The notes: generated from the sequence alone by a model not told the origin. A stretch of DNA of 64,000 bases from a bacterium SCSIO 12827 (GCA_024397995.1 CP073746.1:2725501-2789500); one strand, 5' to 3'; positions 17,159-26,700 are shown, numbered from the stretch's first letter. Made by a program: numbers and translations.

Positions 17159-17734
17159 TCATTCCACCGCGACGGTTGCCACAACCGCGAAGCGGCCATT
17201 GCCGTCGCGTCGCAAGATGACGATCTCGCCGGGCCGCAATGCAACCCCCGCAAGCCCCGAAATCAACGTGTAATGCGTGACCAGAATCGTCGGCCGATCC
17301 AACGGCTGTTCGGCAAGCCATGCGCGAATCTCTGCAAGCCGACTGCCCTTCTGATTGGGTTCCCGTTGATAGGAATTCAGCGCCGGTAATTCCACGGCCG
17401 GGCCAAGCGCCATGCCCGCCGCGGTGTCTCGGCAGCGGCACCATTGGCTGGTAAACACCCGTGCCTGCGTGATTCCACCGGCCCGGAACGCGTCTCCGAT
17501 ACGCTGCGCCTGCGCGCGTCCCGCGTCGTTCAAATTGCGCTGCGTCGAACAGTCCCCCAACGTGAATTCTTTCGGGTCTCCGCCACCCGGGGCCAGGGCA
17601 TGACGAACCATGGCGAAATGCCCCTCTTCGGACAGCACCGTCAGCGGAGACTGCATCTCCGCACCGAGCGGCCGGGCAACCAGGACCAGAAGGAAAACCA
17701 GTAAGGCAATCCTGCCGCGCATTGTTATCCTCAT
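17159..17734 (-). CDS. secreted histidine phosphatase family protein
   Basis: Phosphohydrolase of the phosphoglycerate-mutase-like superfamily, about 191 residues. An N-terminal signal peptide (MRGRIALLVFLLVLVARPLGAEM) places it in the periplasm. The phospho-His motif appears as MVRHALAPGG (RH) and the C-terminal catalytic His is in VTHYTLISGLAG. The usual RHG is RHA here, as in several secreted members. The natural substrate is unknown. I place the start at 17734; an in-frame ATG/GTG eight codons upstream is possible. Divergent from the histidine kinase at 17864. Confidence 0.85.
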   Translation of the reverse strand: MRITMRGRIALLVFLLVLVARPLGAEMQSPLTVLSEEGHFAMVRHALAPGGGDPKEFTLGDCSTQRNLNDAGRAQAQRIGDAFRAGGITQARVFTSQWCRCRDTAAGMALGPAVELPALNSYQREPNQKGSRLAEIRAWLAEQPLDRPTILVTHYTLISGLAGVALRPGEIVILRRDGNGRFAVVATVAVE

Positions 17735-17809
17735 CTGCCCCAATCTGCCATCCACCACAATCTAAACGTTGCCGGTCAGCCTTTGGTTATATATGCGCGC
17801 GCGCCATCA

Positions 17810-17866
17810 GCGGATATAATGTCTTAGATTCCAGAAACTTGCCATCTACGCGGATATAACTTCTTG
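17810..17866. repeat. two short direct repeats (GCGGATATAA) upstream of kinase gene
   Basis: GCGGATATAATGTCTTAGA near 17811 and GCGGATATAACTTCTTGAA near 17850 are two related copies spaced about 39 bp apart. The second copy runs into the TTG start of the kinase. They could be regulator half-sites or partial promoter duplications; no factor is identified. Confidence 0.4.
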
Positions 17867-19261
17867 AAACATCGGCTCGTCCCGATCATCGCGCTTGCGT
17901 CAGGTATTTTTGCCACGCTGGTTTTTGTCGGCGTCAGCGCCTTCAATGCAACGCTTGATCGGATTGTGATTGAGCAGGCGGAACGCACCTCGATCGCCTG
18001 GGCCCGCTATATCGGCAACCGCATGAACCGGATCGAGGACATTGCCAAGGGTGCCCCGCTCAGCGAAGAGGAACAGCAGTTTCTCAACGGCGTACGTGGA
18101 TTCGGCGACATTTTCCGGTTCAAGCTGTTCGACACTCAGGGCCGCATTCGCCTGATCTCCGACGACCTGCATACGGATCTCGCCAACAATCCCACCGTGG
18201 GTGAAGACAATTGGAAAGCTCTTTCCGTGGTTGAGACGGGAGAGCCTTATTCCGAGTTGGAGGACGGTCGGCTCAAGCCCGATCGGCCGGACGTCTACGC
18301 AGAAACCTATGTGCCTGTATGGCGCAATGATCGCATGGTCGCGGTCGCCGAAGTATACATGGACCGCACAGTCGAAACGGCGGCATTGCGTGCCGACTTC
18401 CTGACGTTCGGGTGGCGCGCCACAGGGCTGATCCTTCTGGCACTCAGCCTTCCTGCCGGGCTGGCCGTCTGGACTGCCCTGCAACTGCGCCGCCAGAACC
18501 ATGTTCTCAACATCGAACGCAACCGCGCACGTGAGGCGGAGCGGACCAAGGGCCGGTTCCTCGCGCATATGAGCCACGAATTCCGCACGCCTTTGAATTC
18601 GATCCAGGGATTGACCCAGGTTCTGCTGCGCGGCGACCTTGGCCCGCTGGAAAACCCCAAGCATCGGGAATACGTGCAGGACATCTACGATAGCGGTGAC
18701 CACCTGCTGTCCCTGGTCAACGATGTGCTCGATCTGTCCAAGATCGACTTCGGCAAGTACGACCTGACGGAAAGTGAATTCAACATCGGTAAATGCGTCA
18801 ATGCAGCACTCCAAGTCGTCAAGGGATGGGAAGCCTCGGGCCCGCTGGTCTTTGAGGCCCATAACCTTGAAACGGGCCTGTTCGTTCGCGCGGATCGGCG
18901 GGCGATCTATCAATCGACCCTCAACCTGCTGTCCAATGCCGTGAAGTTCACGCGGCCCGGCGGTCGAATTGATCTATCCGTCACCCTCGACGAAACCGGG
19001 GAATGCGTGATTACCGTGGAAGATACCGGCATCGGAATCGCCGAACGCGATCTTGCCCGGATATTCGAGCCGTTCGCGCAGCGTGGAAACCATGACTACG
19101 TCGCGTCTCACCGTGGATCGGGGCTTGGCCTGACACTGGTGAAATCGTTGATCGAACTGCACGGCGGCCGGGTATCCCTGGACAGCACCCCCGGCACGGG
19201 CACGACAGTCCGCATCCATCTGCCGAAATCGCGGGTCGTCAATCCGCCGGCCGCGGTATGA
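17864..19261 (+). CDS. membrane sensor histidine kinase
   Basis: 465 residues. TM1 (about 6-27), a periplasmic sensor segment (about 28-183, containing a CACHE/PAS-like FKLFDTQGRIRLISDD), TM2 (about 184-206), HisKA with phospho-acceptor H238 in MSHEFRTPLN, then HATPase (N box LLSNAVKF, G1 EDTGIGIAE, G2 GSGLGLTLVKSL). No receiver or adjacent response regulator. The TTG at 17864 is chosen because it precedes TM1 directly and no ATG is found before residue 54; the ribosome site is poor. It ends a few bases before the convergent kinase-like gene at 19263. Signal unknown. Confidence 0.9.
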   Translation: MKHRLVPIIALASGIFATLVFVGVSAFNATLDRIVIEQAERTSIAWARYIGNRMNRIEDIAKGAPLSEEEQQFLNGVRGFGDIFRFKLFDTQGRIRLISDDLHTDLANNPTVGEDNWKALSVVETGEPYSELEDGRLKPDRPDVYAETYVPVWRNDRMVAVAEVYMDRTVETAALRADFLTFGWRATGLILLALSLPAGLAVWTALQLRRQNHVLNIERNRAREAERTKGRFLAHMSHEFRTPLNSIQGLTQVLLRGDLGPLENPKHREYVQDIYDSGDHLLSLVNDVLDLSKIDFGKYDLTESEFNIGKCVNAALQVVKGWEASGPLVFEAHNLETGLFVRADRRAIYQSTLNLLSNAVKFTRPGGRIDLSVTLDETGECVITVEDTGIGIAERDLARIFEPFAQRGNHDYVASHRGSGLGLTLVKSLIELHGGRVSLDSTPGTGTTVRIHLPKSRVVNPPAAV

Positions 19262-19262
19262 C

Positions 19263-20300
19263 CTAGGCACGGCCCGCTTTCTCGATCAAGGCCCAGGCGA
19301 TCTGCGACAGATTGCGGCAGACGTCACGCCGCTGCAGCGCCGCCGACGATGTGGCGTTGCCGTCGAGCCCGCGCTTGTACACACCTTGGGCAATCGCCCC
19401 CAGGCGGAACAGGGACAGCACCAGATAGAAGATCCAGTCGCCCGTGCCAGTGCGGCCCGTACGCCGGGCATAGGCCGCAAGGTAGTCCGCTTCCGCCGGT
19501 ATCCCCGTTTGCGCCGGATCGTTCGCCCGCAGGTCACCGCGCCGCGCATCCGGCATGTGCCAGGGCAAGCAGTTATAGGCAAGGTCCGCCAGGGGATCAC
19601 CCAGGGTCGACAATTCCCAGTCGACGACGGCCAGCACACGCGGCTCCGTCGGATGAAAGATCATGTTCTCCAGCCGAAAGTCGCCATGGGCGATGGTCGT
19701 CTCGGCATGTTCGGGAAGATTTTCCGGCAGCCAGTCGATCAGCCGGTTCATAGCGTCGAGTTCGTCCGTGGCCGAGGCTTGATACTGTGCGGTCCAGCGC
19801 TTGACTTGGCGTGCCGCATAGCCCCCCTCGCGCCCGAAGTCCGCCAGCCCCGCCGCCCGCCAGTCGACGCGATGCAGCCTAGCCAGCGTATCGTTCATGG
19901 CATCGTAGATCGCCGCCCGTTCCGCCGCTGCCAGGCCCGGCAGTTCCAGTTCCCGGAACACCCGGCCGTCGACATGGGCCATGACATAGAACGCCTGCCC
20001 GATGACCGCGTCATCCATGCACAGCACCAAGGGGTCGGCGACCGGCACGTCGCCGCCCTTGAGCGCCGACATGATGCGGAATTCCCGATCGACCGCATGA
20101 GCCGAGGGCAGCAGGTCGCCGGGGGGTTTCTTGCGCAGCACGAAGCGCCGCCCGGCCGCGTCCGTCAATTCGAACGTGGGGTTCGACATGCCGCCAGCGA
20201 ACTGACGGGCGGTCAGCGGCGGCGTCACCCCGTCAAGGTGCGCCGCCATGTGCTCGGCAAGCGCCGCCAGGTCCAACGGATGGGCCGGTTCCCCGGTCAT
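19263..20300 (-). CDS. APH-like phosphotransferase (ACAD10/11 kinase-domain type)
   Basis: 345-residue small-molecule kinase of the aminoglycoside-phosphotransferase fold. The catalytic loop is HGDFRLENMIF and the metal Asp is in VVDWELSTLGDPLADLAY. The phrasing GGMSNPTFEL, FVLRKKPPG and WHMPD is the branch that in eukaryotes is fused to acyl-CoA dehydrogenase (ACAD10/11) and in Pseudomonas is LvaA, where it phosphorylates a hydroxyacyl-CoA. Its ATG overlaps the stop of the CoA transferase by 4 bp (ATGA), so the two are translationally coupled. Antibiotic resistance is not suggested by this context. Confidence 0.88.
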   Translation of the reverse strand: MTGEPAHPLDLAALAEHMAAHLDGVTPPLTARQFAGGMSNPTFELTDAAGRRFVLRKKPPGDLLPSAHAVDREFRIMSALKGGDVPVADPLVLCMDDAVIGQAFYVMAHVDGRVFRELELPGLAAAERAAIYDAMNDTLARLHRVDWRAAGLADFGREGGYAARQVKRWTAQYQASATDELDAMNRLIDWLPENLPEHAETTIAHGDFRLENMIFHPTEPRVLAVVDWELSTLGDPLADLAYNCLPWHMPDARRGDLRANDPAQTGIPAEADYLAAYARRTGRTGTGDWIFYLVLSLFRLGAIAQGVYKRGLDGNATSSAALQRRDVCRNLSQIAWALIEKAGRA

Positions 20301-21496
20301 ACCGCCTTGTCCGCCTTGAGCGCGGCGATGTCGTCCACCGAAAACCCGAGTTCGCCCAGCAGGTCGTCCGTGTCCTGACCCAACAGCGGTGGCGGCGTGT
20401 TGGTCGCCACGGGGGCGCGGTCAATCTTGATCCCGGCCCGCGCCACCTGCACGTCGCGGCCGACGCCGGGCACGTTTTCGAAGGTGGCGATCAGGCCGCG
20501 GTCGGCGATCTGCGGATGGGCCAAAATTTGCGGCACGGTCAAGACCTCACCCGCCGGCACCCCGGCGGCATTCAACGCCGCGCGCCAATGGCTGGCGGTA
20601 TTCGTGGCCATGGCGTCCTCCAGCAGCGCCGTCAGTTCCTGCCGATTGTCGAGACGCGCCTGGCGTTCGGCGAAACGGGGGTCGGTCTTCAGGTCCGGAC
20701 GGCCGACCACGTCGCAGACGGCCTCGAACTGTTCCTGCTTGTTGGCGGCGATGTTGATCGGCCCGTCGCCGGTACGGAAGGTGCCGGACGGACTGGCCGT
20801 GAAATTGTCATTGCCCATGGGCTGCTGTTCCATGCCCAGCTGCAGGAAATTGGACACCACCCAGCCCATGGTCGAAAGGACCGCCTCCAGCATGGCGACA
20901 TCGATGAAGCATCCCCGGTTGTTCGGGTCCTTGTTGCCCAGGGCCGAGGCCACGGCGAAGGCTGCCGTCATGCCGCCAATGGTGTCGGCCATGGGATAGC
21001 CGACGCGCAACGGCGCGGTTTCCGGCGTTCCGGTCACGGACATCACGCCCGCCATGCCCTGAATGATCTGATCATAAGCGGGGGCCGACTTCAGCGGACC
21101 GTCCTGCCCAAATCCCGAGATCGCACAGTAGATCAGATTCGGGTGTTCCTTTTTCAGCACCTCGTAACCGACGCCCAGGCGGTCCATGACGCCGGGCCGG
21201 AAGTTCTCCACCAGAACGTCGGAGGTGGCGACGAGGCGGTGAAACACCTCCTTCCCCTTGTCCGATTTCATGTTGATCGTGATCGACCGCTTGCCGGTGT
21301 TCTGGGCCAGGAACGAAGTTCCCATGCCCTTCCGGTTCAAATCCGGATCGGCGCCCAATTGCCGGGCCAGATCGCCAGAACCTGGAACCTCGACCTTGAT
21401 GACGTCAGCGCCCATATGGGCCAGTTGGTGGCAGCAGAAGGGCCCTGCCAGGACGTTGGTCAGGTCGAGAATGCGGATGCCGGAAAGTGGGGTCAC
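20297..21496 (-). CDS. class III (CaiB/BaiF) CoA transferase
   Basis: 399 residues, typical family length. It moves CoA between acyl-CoA and free acid through an acyl-Asp intermediate. Visible family features: LSGIRILDLTNVLAGPFCCHQLAHMGADVIKVE N-terminus, RSITINMKSDKGKE, LVENFRPGVMDRLG, with the catalytic Asp region near YDQIIQGMAGVMS and ADTIGGMTAAFA. I use a GTG start at 21496, which has AGGAGA seven bases upstream, rather than the longer open frame from 21571. Coupled by a 4-bp overlap to the APH-like kinase downstream. Acid substrate unknown. Confidence 0.9.
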   Translation of the reverse strand: MTPLSGIRILDLTNVLAGPFCCHQLAHMGADVIKVEVPGSGDLARQLGADPDLNRKGMGTSFLAQNTGKRSITINMKSDKGKEVFHRLVATSDVLVENFRPGVMDRLGVGYEVLKKEHPNLIYCAISGFGQDGPLKSAPAYDQIIQGMAGVMSVTGTPETAPLRVGYPMADTIGGMTAAFAVASALGNKDPNNRGCFIDVAMLEAVLSTMGWVVSNFLQLGMEQQPMGNDNFTASPSGTFRTGDGPINIAANKQEQFEAVCDVVGRPDLKTDPRFAERQARLDNRQELTALLEDAMATNTASHWRAALNAAGVPAGEVLTVPQILAHPQIADRGLIATFENVPGVGRDVQVARAGIKIDRAPVATNTPPPLLGQDTDDLLGELGFSVDDIAALKADKAV

Positions 21497-21615
21497 GGAA
21501 AGTCTCCTGGGTCGTTTATTCTGGTTATAGACGGTCGCGCGCCAGATTAGCGCGCCGGCCCCCGGCGGCAAGCCTTCGTTTTTCTATGGAATGATTGGAG
21601 AAATCCTAATGCCGC

Positions 21616-24600
21616 TCAGTCGTCCGCCGCTTCGGTCTGCTTCTTTTTCAGAATTTCAATAGCTTCCTCGAGCTCCTTGATAGAGGCGACTCGGCGTTCC
21701 TCGTCCAGCCGCATGAGATCGACCCAGAGACGCATTCCCAGAATGTCGTCGCGCCGGATGTAGCGTTCATCCGCCGACGTCTCATCGAAAATACCTTGAA
21801 GCGCGAATGGCTCCACCGGGTCCTTGATGCCCTTCACCTGGATCGGCTCCATGGGCACGGCCTCGATCTCGTCGCGCACGTGGGAGTAGGTTTCATAGGA
21901 GATGACGACGCCATCCGGCTCACAGATCGACTCCAACCGTGCCGCAAGGTTCACCTGGCCGCCGATGATGGTGTAATCGATGCGCTGTTCCGATCCGAAG
22001 TTGCCGACGTTGCAATACCCCGTATTGACGCCGCAGCGGATGTGAAACGGCAAGCGATAGCCCATGTCGGTCCATTTCGCTCGCAAATCAACCATCCGCC
22101 GCTGCATGGCGATGGCCATCTTCACGGCGGCCAGGGCATCCTGTTTGACACCCTTGGTTTCCGGGTCGCCAAAGAACACCATGATGGCGTCACCGATGTA
22201 CTTGTCGATGGTACCGCCATATTCCAGGGCGATTTCCGACATCTTGGTCAGGTAATCGTTGAGCAGGTAGGTCATATCCTCCGGCTCCATCTCCTCCGTC
22301 GTCGCGGTGAAATTTTTGATGTCGGAGAAGAACACCGTGAGCTTCTTGCGCTCGGTCCGCACCTGAGCATCCGATACGCCGGAAAAAATCGCTTCGTAAA
22401 TCTGCGGGGACAGATAGCGCGACAGCTTACCCGATAGATCCGCCAGCTTATGACGTTCGTTGGCCAGCGCCTGTTCCGCTTTCTTTCGTTCTGTGATGTC
22501 GTTGAAAACGCCGACGATGCCGCCATCGGCGGTGGGCTGGCGGAAACCTTCGATGATGGTTCCATCCTCGACGAGGTCTTCAATGCGTGAAATCGATCTG
22601 TCGCGATATCCCGAGATCCGCTGCTCGACCAATTCTTCCGGATCGCCCTCACCGTATTCGCCGCGAACGGCACGCAGCAGCAGCAGATCCCTCAATGGCA
22701 TTCCGACCTTGACCTCGGGCAGTTTGTAAAGGTCGACGAACTTCTTGTTGAACACCCGTATGATCAAATCCTTATCGACCATGAACATGCCGCCCGACAT
22801 GTTCTCCAGGGCGGAATTCAATTGCAGGTCTTTTTCCGCCAGTTCCGCCTCTGCCTTGCGCCGCTCCGTCACATCCCGGACAGATGCCGCAATCAAAGTT
22901 CCGTCAGCGGTTTCAATCGGACTGAGGCTGATTTCGACGGGAATTTCCTGACCATCCATCCGCCGCGCCAACAGCTTTGAACTGGCCCCCATGGATCGCG
23001 GCGCGGATGCCGCAACGAACCCATGACGGTAGGCGATATGCTTTGATCGATGACTGTCCGGCACCAGCATTTCGATAGGCTGGCCCAGCAATTTATCCCG
23101 GTCCGCGCCGAACAGGATTTCCGCCTGCCTGTTGACCCGGACGATCTCGCCGCCGGGATTGACGATGATGGTTGCATCGGGCGCGGATTCAAGGAGAGAC
23201 CGAAACCATTGTTCGCGCTCCGTCAGGCGTTCCTCGACCTTCTTGCGTTCTTCCACCTCACGGCTGAGTTTCCGGTTCGCAACGACGATAACGATAACGA
23301 TCACCACGATCACGCCGACGACGGGAAGCGCATAGAAAAGAATTTTTTTGACGTCGATACCCATTTCGTACCGCACAGCAAGCGCAGCACTGCGAATCTT
23401 GGTGTGCTGTTCGCTGGTCATCTGGGCGAGTACCTTGTTCAGCATGCTCGCCAGTTCCGGCCAATCGCGCCGCACACCCACCGCATTGTCGCCGTTGTTG
23501 TAATTAGTCGGCGCAGCGACCTTGAGGTTGGAAAGCCCGTTGGTCTGAATGTGAAATGTCCCCGACGCCAGATTGCCGATATAGGCATCCGCCTGTCCTA
23601 AGGACACGGCCTTGATCGCCTGTTCCGTCGTATCGAACCGGACCAGATTGATATTCGGGTGTTCACGGGAGAGACGTGTATCCGTGATGAAACCACGTTC
23701 AACAGCGACTGTTTTCCCACCAAGGTCATCGAGGTCGGACATGATGTCCGCGTCGTCGCGCGTGAAGATGACGGTGGGGAACGATAGATAGGGCTTGGTA
23801 AAGGCCAGGAACTGGGCACGTTCGGGGGGAGGAGACAATGCAGGGATGACGTCAAGCTTTTGGGCATCCGCAATCCCTTGCAATGCCTCGGACCACGGCA
23901 GTGACACGAATTTCGGCTGGAGTCCCAGTTCGGTGAAGGCATAGCGGAGGTAGTCGATCGCCATGCCCGTACTTTGACCGTTGTGCATGTAATTGAACGG
24001 TGGCCAGTCCTCCGCCAGCACTCTGATCTCGGTATCCAGGTGCCGCGCCAGCCAGCTCTGCTCCGCGGGTGTCAACGCGACCCGGCGCTTGATGCCGCTG
24101 CCGAGCCAGGGGTTGGTGATCCGCGCACTCTCGCTGGTTGGAATGCTCATCAAGGCCTTGTCCAGGATATCGCGAAGGAGCGGCCAGTCCTTGCGCGTAC
24201 CGAAGCTGAGAACGGAATTTCGTTCCCGCAATTCCCCCATGATCGCAAGACCGGAAAGTACCGCCTGATGATTGTCGATCAAATGCTTTACGACCGCCTG
24301 GTTGCCGACATAGGCATCGGCTTCACCCTGGGCGACCGCGCTCAGGGCATCCAGGGTGCTGCCGTATTCTTTTACCGAAATCTCCGGGTATTGATCCTGA
24401 ACATGGCTGACCGTGACGAAGCCTTTTTCCAACGCCAGGGTCTTGCCGCTTAAATCGTTCAATTCCCGGAACGCCGGTCCGTCCTTGCGACCGGCGAGGA
24501 CGTGAGGAATCACCAGATACGGTCGGGTAAAGTTGAAATCTCTTTGGCGTGCCCGGGTGTGGTTGATATCCATGATGGCGTCAAGGCGGCCTTCCTGCAC

Positions 24601-25614
24601 GTCCTTGTAGATCTCGCTCCACGGTCCGGGCACGATGTGCAGGATACCGCCCAACCGTTTGTTCACCAGTTTCAGGATCGCCGGACTCATGCCGTCGGCC
24701 TGGCCGCTTTCGTCGGCCGAACTGATGGGCGGCCAATTGCTCGTCATCCCAATGCGAACCGTTGTCGTCTTTTCAAGCCAAGCCTTTTCGAGCGCCGTGA
24801 AGGGAACCTCCGTGCCACGGGCGCGGTAATAGCGCGCCGCTTCGTCGTCGACCCAACGGCTTTCGATGGCCTGGTATTCGGCGAACGTGATGCGCGAAAA
24901 GCCCCAGTCAACCAAGTCCCGCAGGTCGGGCCGGTTCTTCGGAATGCCCACGTGAAGGCCGTTGCGTGAAAGCTCAATGGATGTCCGCGCGATGTCACCA
25001 CTGCTGCCGGCACGGCGAATCAGGGTGTCCATGGCCAAGTCTTCATGGAAGATGGCGGCGACTTCGCCGCGTGCCAAGGCGCGCAGCATATTCGTGACAT
25101 CGGAAAAAGCGCGCACACGGAAACCGAAGCCGCCTTCCCTCAGAAACTTCTCCTGGTGGGTGCCGGTCATCACGCCCACAGAGCGCCCTTTCAGGTTTTC
25201 AATGGACGGCGCCCCGCCAAAGGGGCGCCAATAATAAAGGCCGCTGGTGACCTCCAGCAGCGTTTGTGAGAAATCCAGCCACTCGCTTCGCGCCTGATTT
25301 TGGAACAGGCTGCCGTGCACATCCGCGCGTCCCGTACGAACGGCTTGCACCGAGTCGGCGAAACTATCGTAGATAAAATTGACTCGGACGCCCGTTTTTT
25401 CCGACCACAGACGCCAAATGTCAGGGATCAGTCCGCTGGGCTCGCCAGCCAGATTGATGCCGGAAATCGGTTGATAATCGTGGAATAGGGCAACACGGAT
25501 CTCATCTGGATCAGCCGCAGCGCTTTCTTGAGAAACAAACAATTGGAGCAGAAGACAAAGGCATAGCATTGGCTTCACGACACACGCACGCAAGCTTGCC
25601 GGCGAAATCAACAT
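21616..25614 (-). CDS. receptor-type class III nucleotide cyclase with three solute-binding domains and two PAS domains
   Basis: Very large (about 1332 residues from the ATG at 25614) membrane receptor. A signal sequence (about 16-33) is followed by three tandem family-3 solute-binding domains in the periplasm (about 38-270, 285-510, 525-745). The second and third repeat the same phrases (TRPYLVIPHV / TKPYLSFPTV, LALEKGFVT / VAVERGFIT). One TM helix (about 755-780) is followed by two PAS domains (about 805-925 and 930-1050) and a C-terminal adenylate/guanylate cyclase domain with metal Asp in FFSDIKNFT and GDAIMVFFGD. The usual Asp/Thr after IIG is Gly (YTIIGGQVNLAARLE). Start uncertain: 25692 and 25569 are also in frame. 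Ligand unknown. Confidence 0.9.
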   Translation of the reverse strand: MLISPASLRACVVKPMLCLCLLLQLFVSQESAAADPDEIRVALFHDYQPISGINLAGEPSGLIPDIWRLWSEKTGVRVNFIYDSFADSVQAVRTGRADVHGSLFQNQARSEWLDFSQTLLEVTSGLYYWRPFGGAPSIENLKGRSVGVMTGTHQEKFLREGGFGFRVRAFSDVTNMLRALARGEVAAIFHEDLAMDTLIRRAGSSGDIARTSIELSRNGLHVGIPKNRPDLRDLVDWGFSRITFAEYQAIESRWVDDEAARYYRARGTEVPFTALEKAWLEKTTTVRIGMTSNWPPISSADESGQADGMSPAILKLVNKRLGGILHIVPGPWSEIYKDVQEGRLDAIMDINHTRARQRDFNFTRPYLVIPHVLAGRKDGPAFRELNDLSGKTLALEKGFVTVSHVQDQYPEISVKEYGSTLDALSAVAQGEADAYVGNQAVVKHLIDNHQAVLSGLAIMGELRERNSVLSFGTRKDWPLLRDILDKALMSIPTSESARITNPWLGSGIKRRVALTPAEQSWLARHLDTEIRVLAEDWPPFNYMHNGQSTGMAIDYLRYAFTELGLQPKFVSLPWSEALQGIADAQKLDVIPALSPPPERAQFLAFTKPYLSFPTVIFTRDDADIMSDLDDLGGKTVAVERGFITDTRLSREHPNINLVRFDTTEQAIKAVSLGQADAYIGNLASGTFHIQTNGLSNLKVAAPTNYNNGDNAVGVRRDWPELASMLNKVLAQMTSEQHTKIRSAALAVRYEMGIDVKKILFYALPVVGVIVVIVIVIVVANRKLSREVEERKKVEERLTEREQWFRSLLESAPDATIIVNPGGEIVRVNRQAEILFGADRDKLLGQPIEMLVPDSHRSKHIAYRHGFVAASAPRSMGASSKLLARRMDGQEIPVEISLSPIETADGTLIAASVRDVTERRKAEAELAEKDLQLNSALENMSGGMFMVDKDLIIRVFNKKFVDLYKLPEVKVGMPLRDLLLLRAVRGEYGEGDPEELVEQRISGYRDRSISRIEDLVEDGTIIEGFRQPTADGGIVGVFNDITERKKAEQALANERHKLADLSGKLSRYLSPQIYEAIFSGVSDAQVRTERKKLTVFFSDIKNFTATTEEMEPEDMTYLLNDYLTKMSEIALEYGGTIDKYIGDAIMVFFGDPETKGVKQDALAAVKMAIAMQRRMVDLRAKWTDMGYRLPFHIRCGVNTGYCNVGNFGSEQRIDYTIIGGQVNLAARLESICEPDGVVISYETYSHVRDEIEAVPMEPIQVKGIKDPVEPFALQGIFDETSADERYIRRDDILGMRLWVDLMRLDEERRVASIKELEEAIEILKKKQTEAADD

Positions 25615-25821
25615 CGCAGGTACCGAATTCTTGAGCGCCCCACCTAGTCCGCGCCGATTGTTTGAATTCACCCCTCTCCCAGGCAGAACCATACATTGAT
25701 TAATCCGGGTGTTTCCATCCCAAAGGCGCCCGGCAGGCGTGTTGACTCATCGTAAGGGCTGGCGCACTTTGTATACAATTGAGGGGCTGGGAAAACCTGT
25801 TCCAACCAGAGAGGAAACACC

Positions 25822-26667
25822 ATGTCGCAAGCGACCGAATCCGAACAACTACCCGTCAAAGTCTACTGGCAGCCCGGCTGCTCCAGTTGCCTGAAAACAA
25901 AAGAATTTCTGCTCGAGCACGGAATCCCCTTCGTCTCGGTCAACGTGATCGAGGACGAGGAAGGCTTCAAGGAACTGGAAGCGCTCGGCGTGCGCCTGGT
26001 GCCGATCGTCGCCAAGGGTGACAAATGGGCCAACGGTGCCGTGTTCCGCGATGTCGCCAAGGTCGCCGGGTTCGACTACGACGGCCACAAGATGCTCAGT
26101 CCGGAAGAGATGAAAGACAAGGTTCTGCAGAACCTGGACGCCGCCGGGCGCTATCTTGCGCAAATCCCCGAAGACCGCCTGGATGAACTTCTGCCGGGCC
26201 GGCCGCGTTCCTACCGGCAGTTGGTCTATCACGTCTTCAACATCGCCGACGTGTTCCTGAACCGGGTCGAGAACGATACGCCCTATACCTACGAGGCGCT
26301 GAAATCCATCCTGCCCGGAACCATGAAGAGCAAACAGGATTTGCTGGATTACGGCGCGAATACCCGTACGCGGTTCGCCGCCTGGTGGGACCGCGACGGC
26401 AAGACCACGGACTTCAAACAGCCGGGCAAGGTCTATTACGGCGAAGTGACGCTCCACGAAGTCATGGAACGCACAGGCTGGCACACGGGCCAGCACACCC
26501 GCCAGATCATCCTGATGCTGCGGGAGAAACTGGGGATCGAACCCAACGGCCCCCTGACCGATGCCGATTTTGCGGGCTTGCCGATCCCTAAGAACGTGTG
26601 GGACAACGAACGGTCGTTCGACGAAGCCTCCTTCGCCGGACCGGCGGAAACCCGCGCGGCCGAATAG
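25822..26667 (+). CDS. glutaredoxin-DinB domain fusion protein
   Basis: 281 residues joining two domains. Residues about 11-85 form a glutaredoxin-like thioredoxin fold with a CxxC pair at C20 and C23 (QPGCSSCLKTKEFL) and the cis-Pro segment RLVPIV. Residues about 95-245 are a DinB/YfiT four-helix domain with the metal-ligand His pattern H137, H221 and H225 (YHVFN and GWHTGQHTRQI). DinB members include thiol-dependent S-transferases, so the fusion suggests a thiol/redox partnered metal-dependent transferase. The start has GAGAGGAAAC upstream. Followed 33 bp later by an RraA-like gene in the same direction. Function not established. Confidence 0.88.
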   Translation: MSQATESEQLPVKVYWQPGCSSCLKTKEFLLEHGIPFVSVNVIEDEEGFKELEALGVRLVPIVAKGDKWANGAVFRDVAKVAGFDYDGHKMLSPEEMKDKVLQNLDAAGRYLAQIPEDRLDELLPGRPRSYRQLVYHVFNIADVFLNRVENDTPYTYEALKSILPGTMKSKQDLLDYGANTRTRFAAWWDRDGKTTDFKQPGKVYYGEVTLHEVMERTGWHTGQHTRQIILMLREKLGIEPNGPLTDADFAGLPIPKNVWDNERSFDEASFAGPAETRAAE

Positions 26668-26700
26668 GGCCCGACGAAAACCAAAAGAGAGGACATCCAA

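Noticed and set aside
19263-20300. aminoglycoside resistance gene
   Set aside because: The kinase fold is shared, but the motifs and overlap with a CoA transferase match the ACAD10/11-LvaA metabolic branch.
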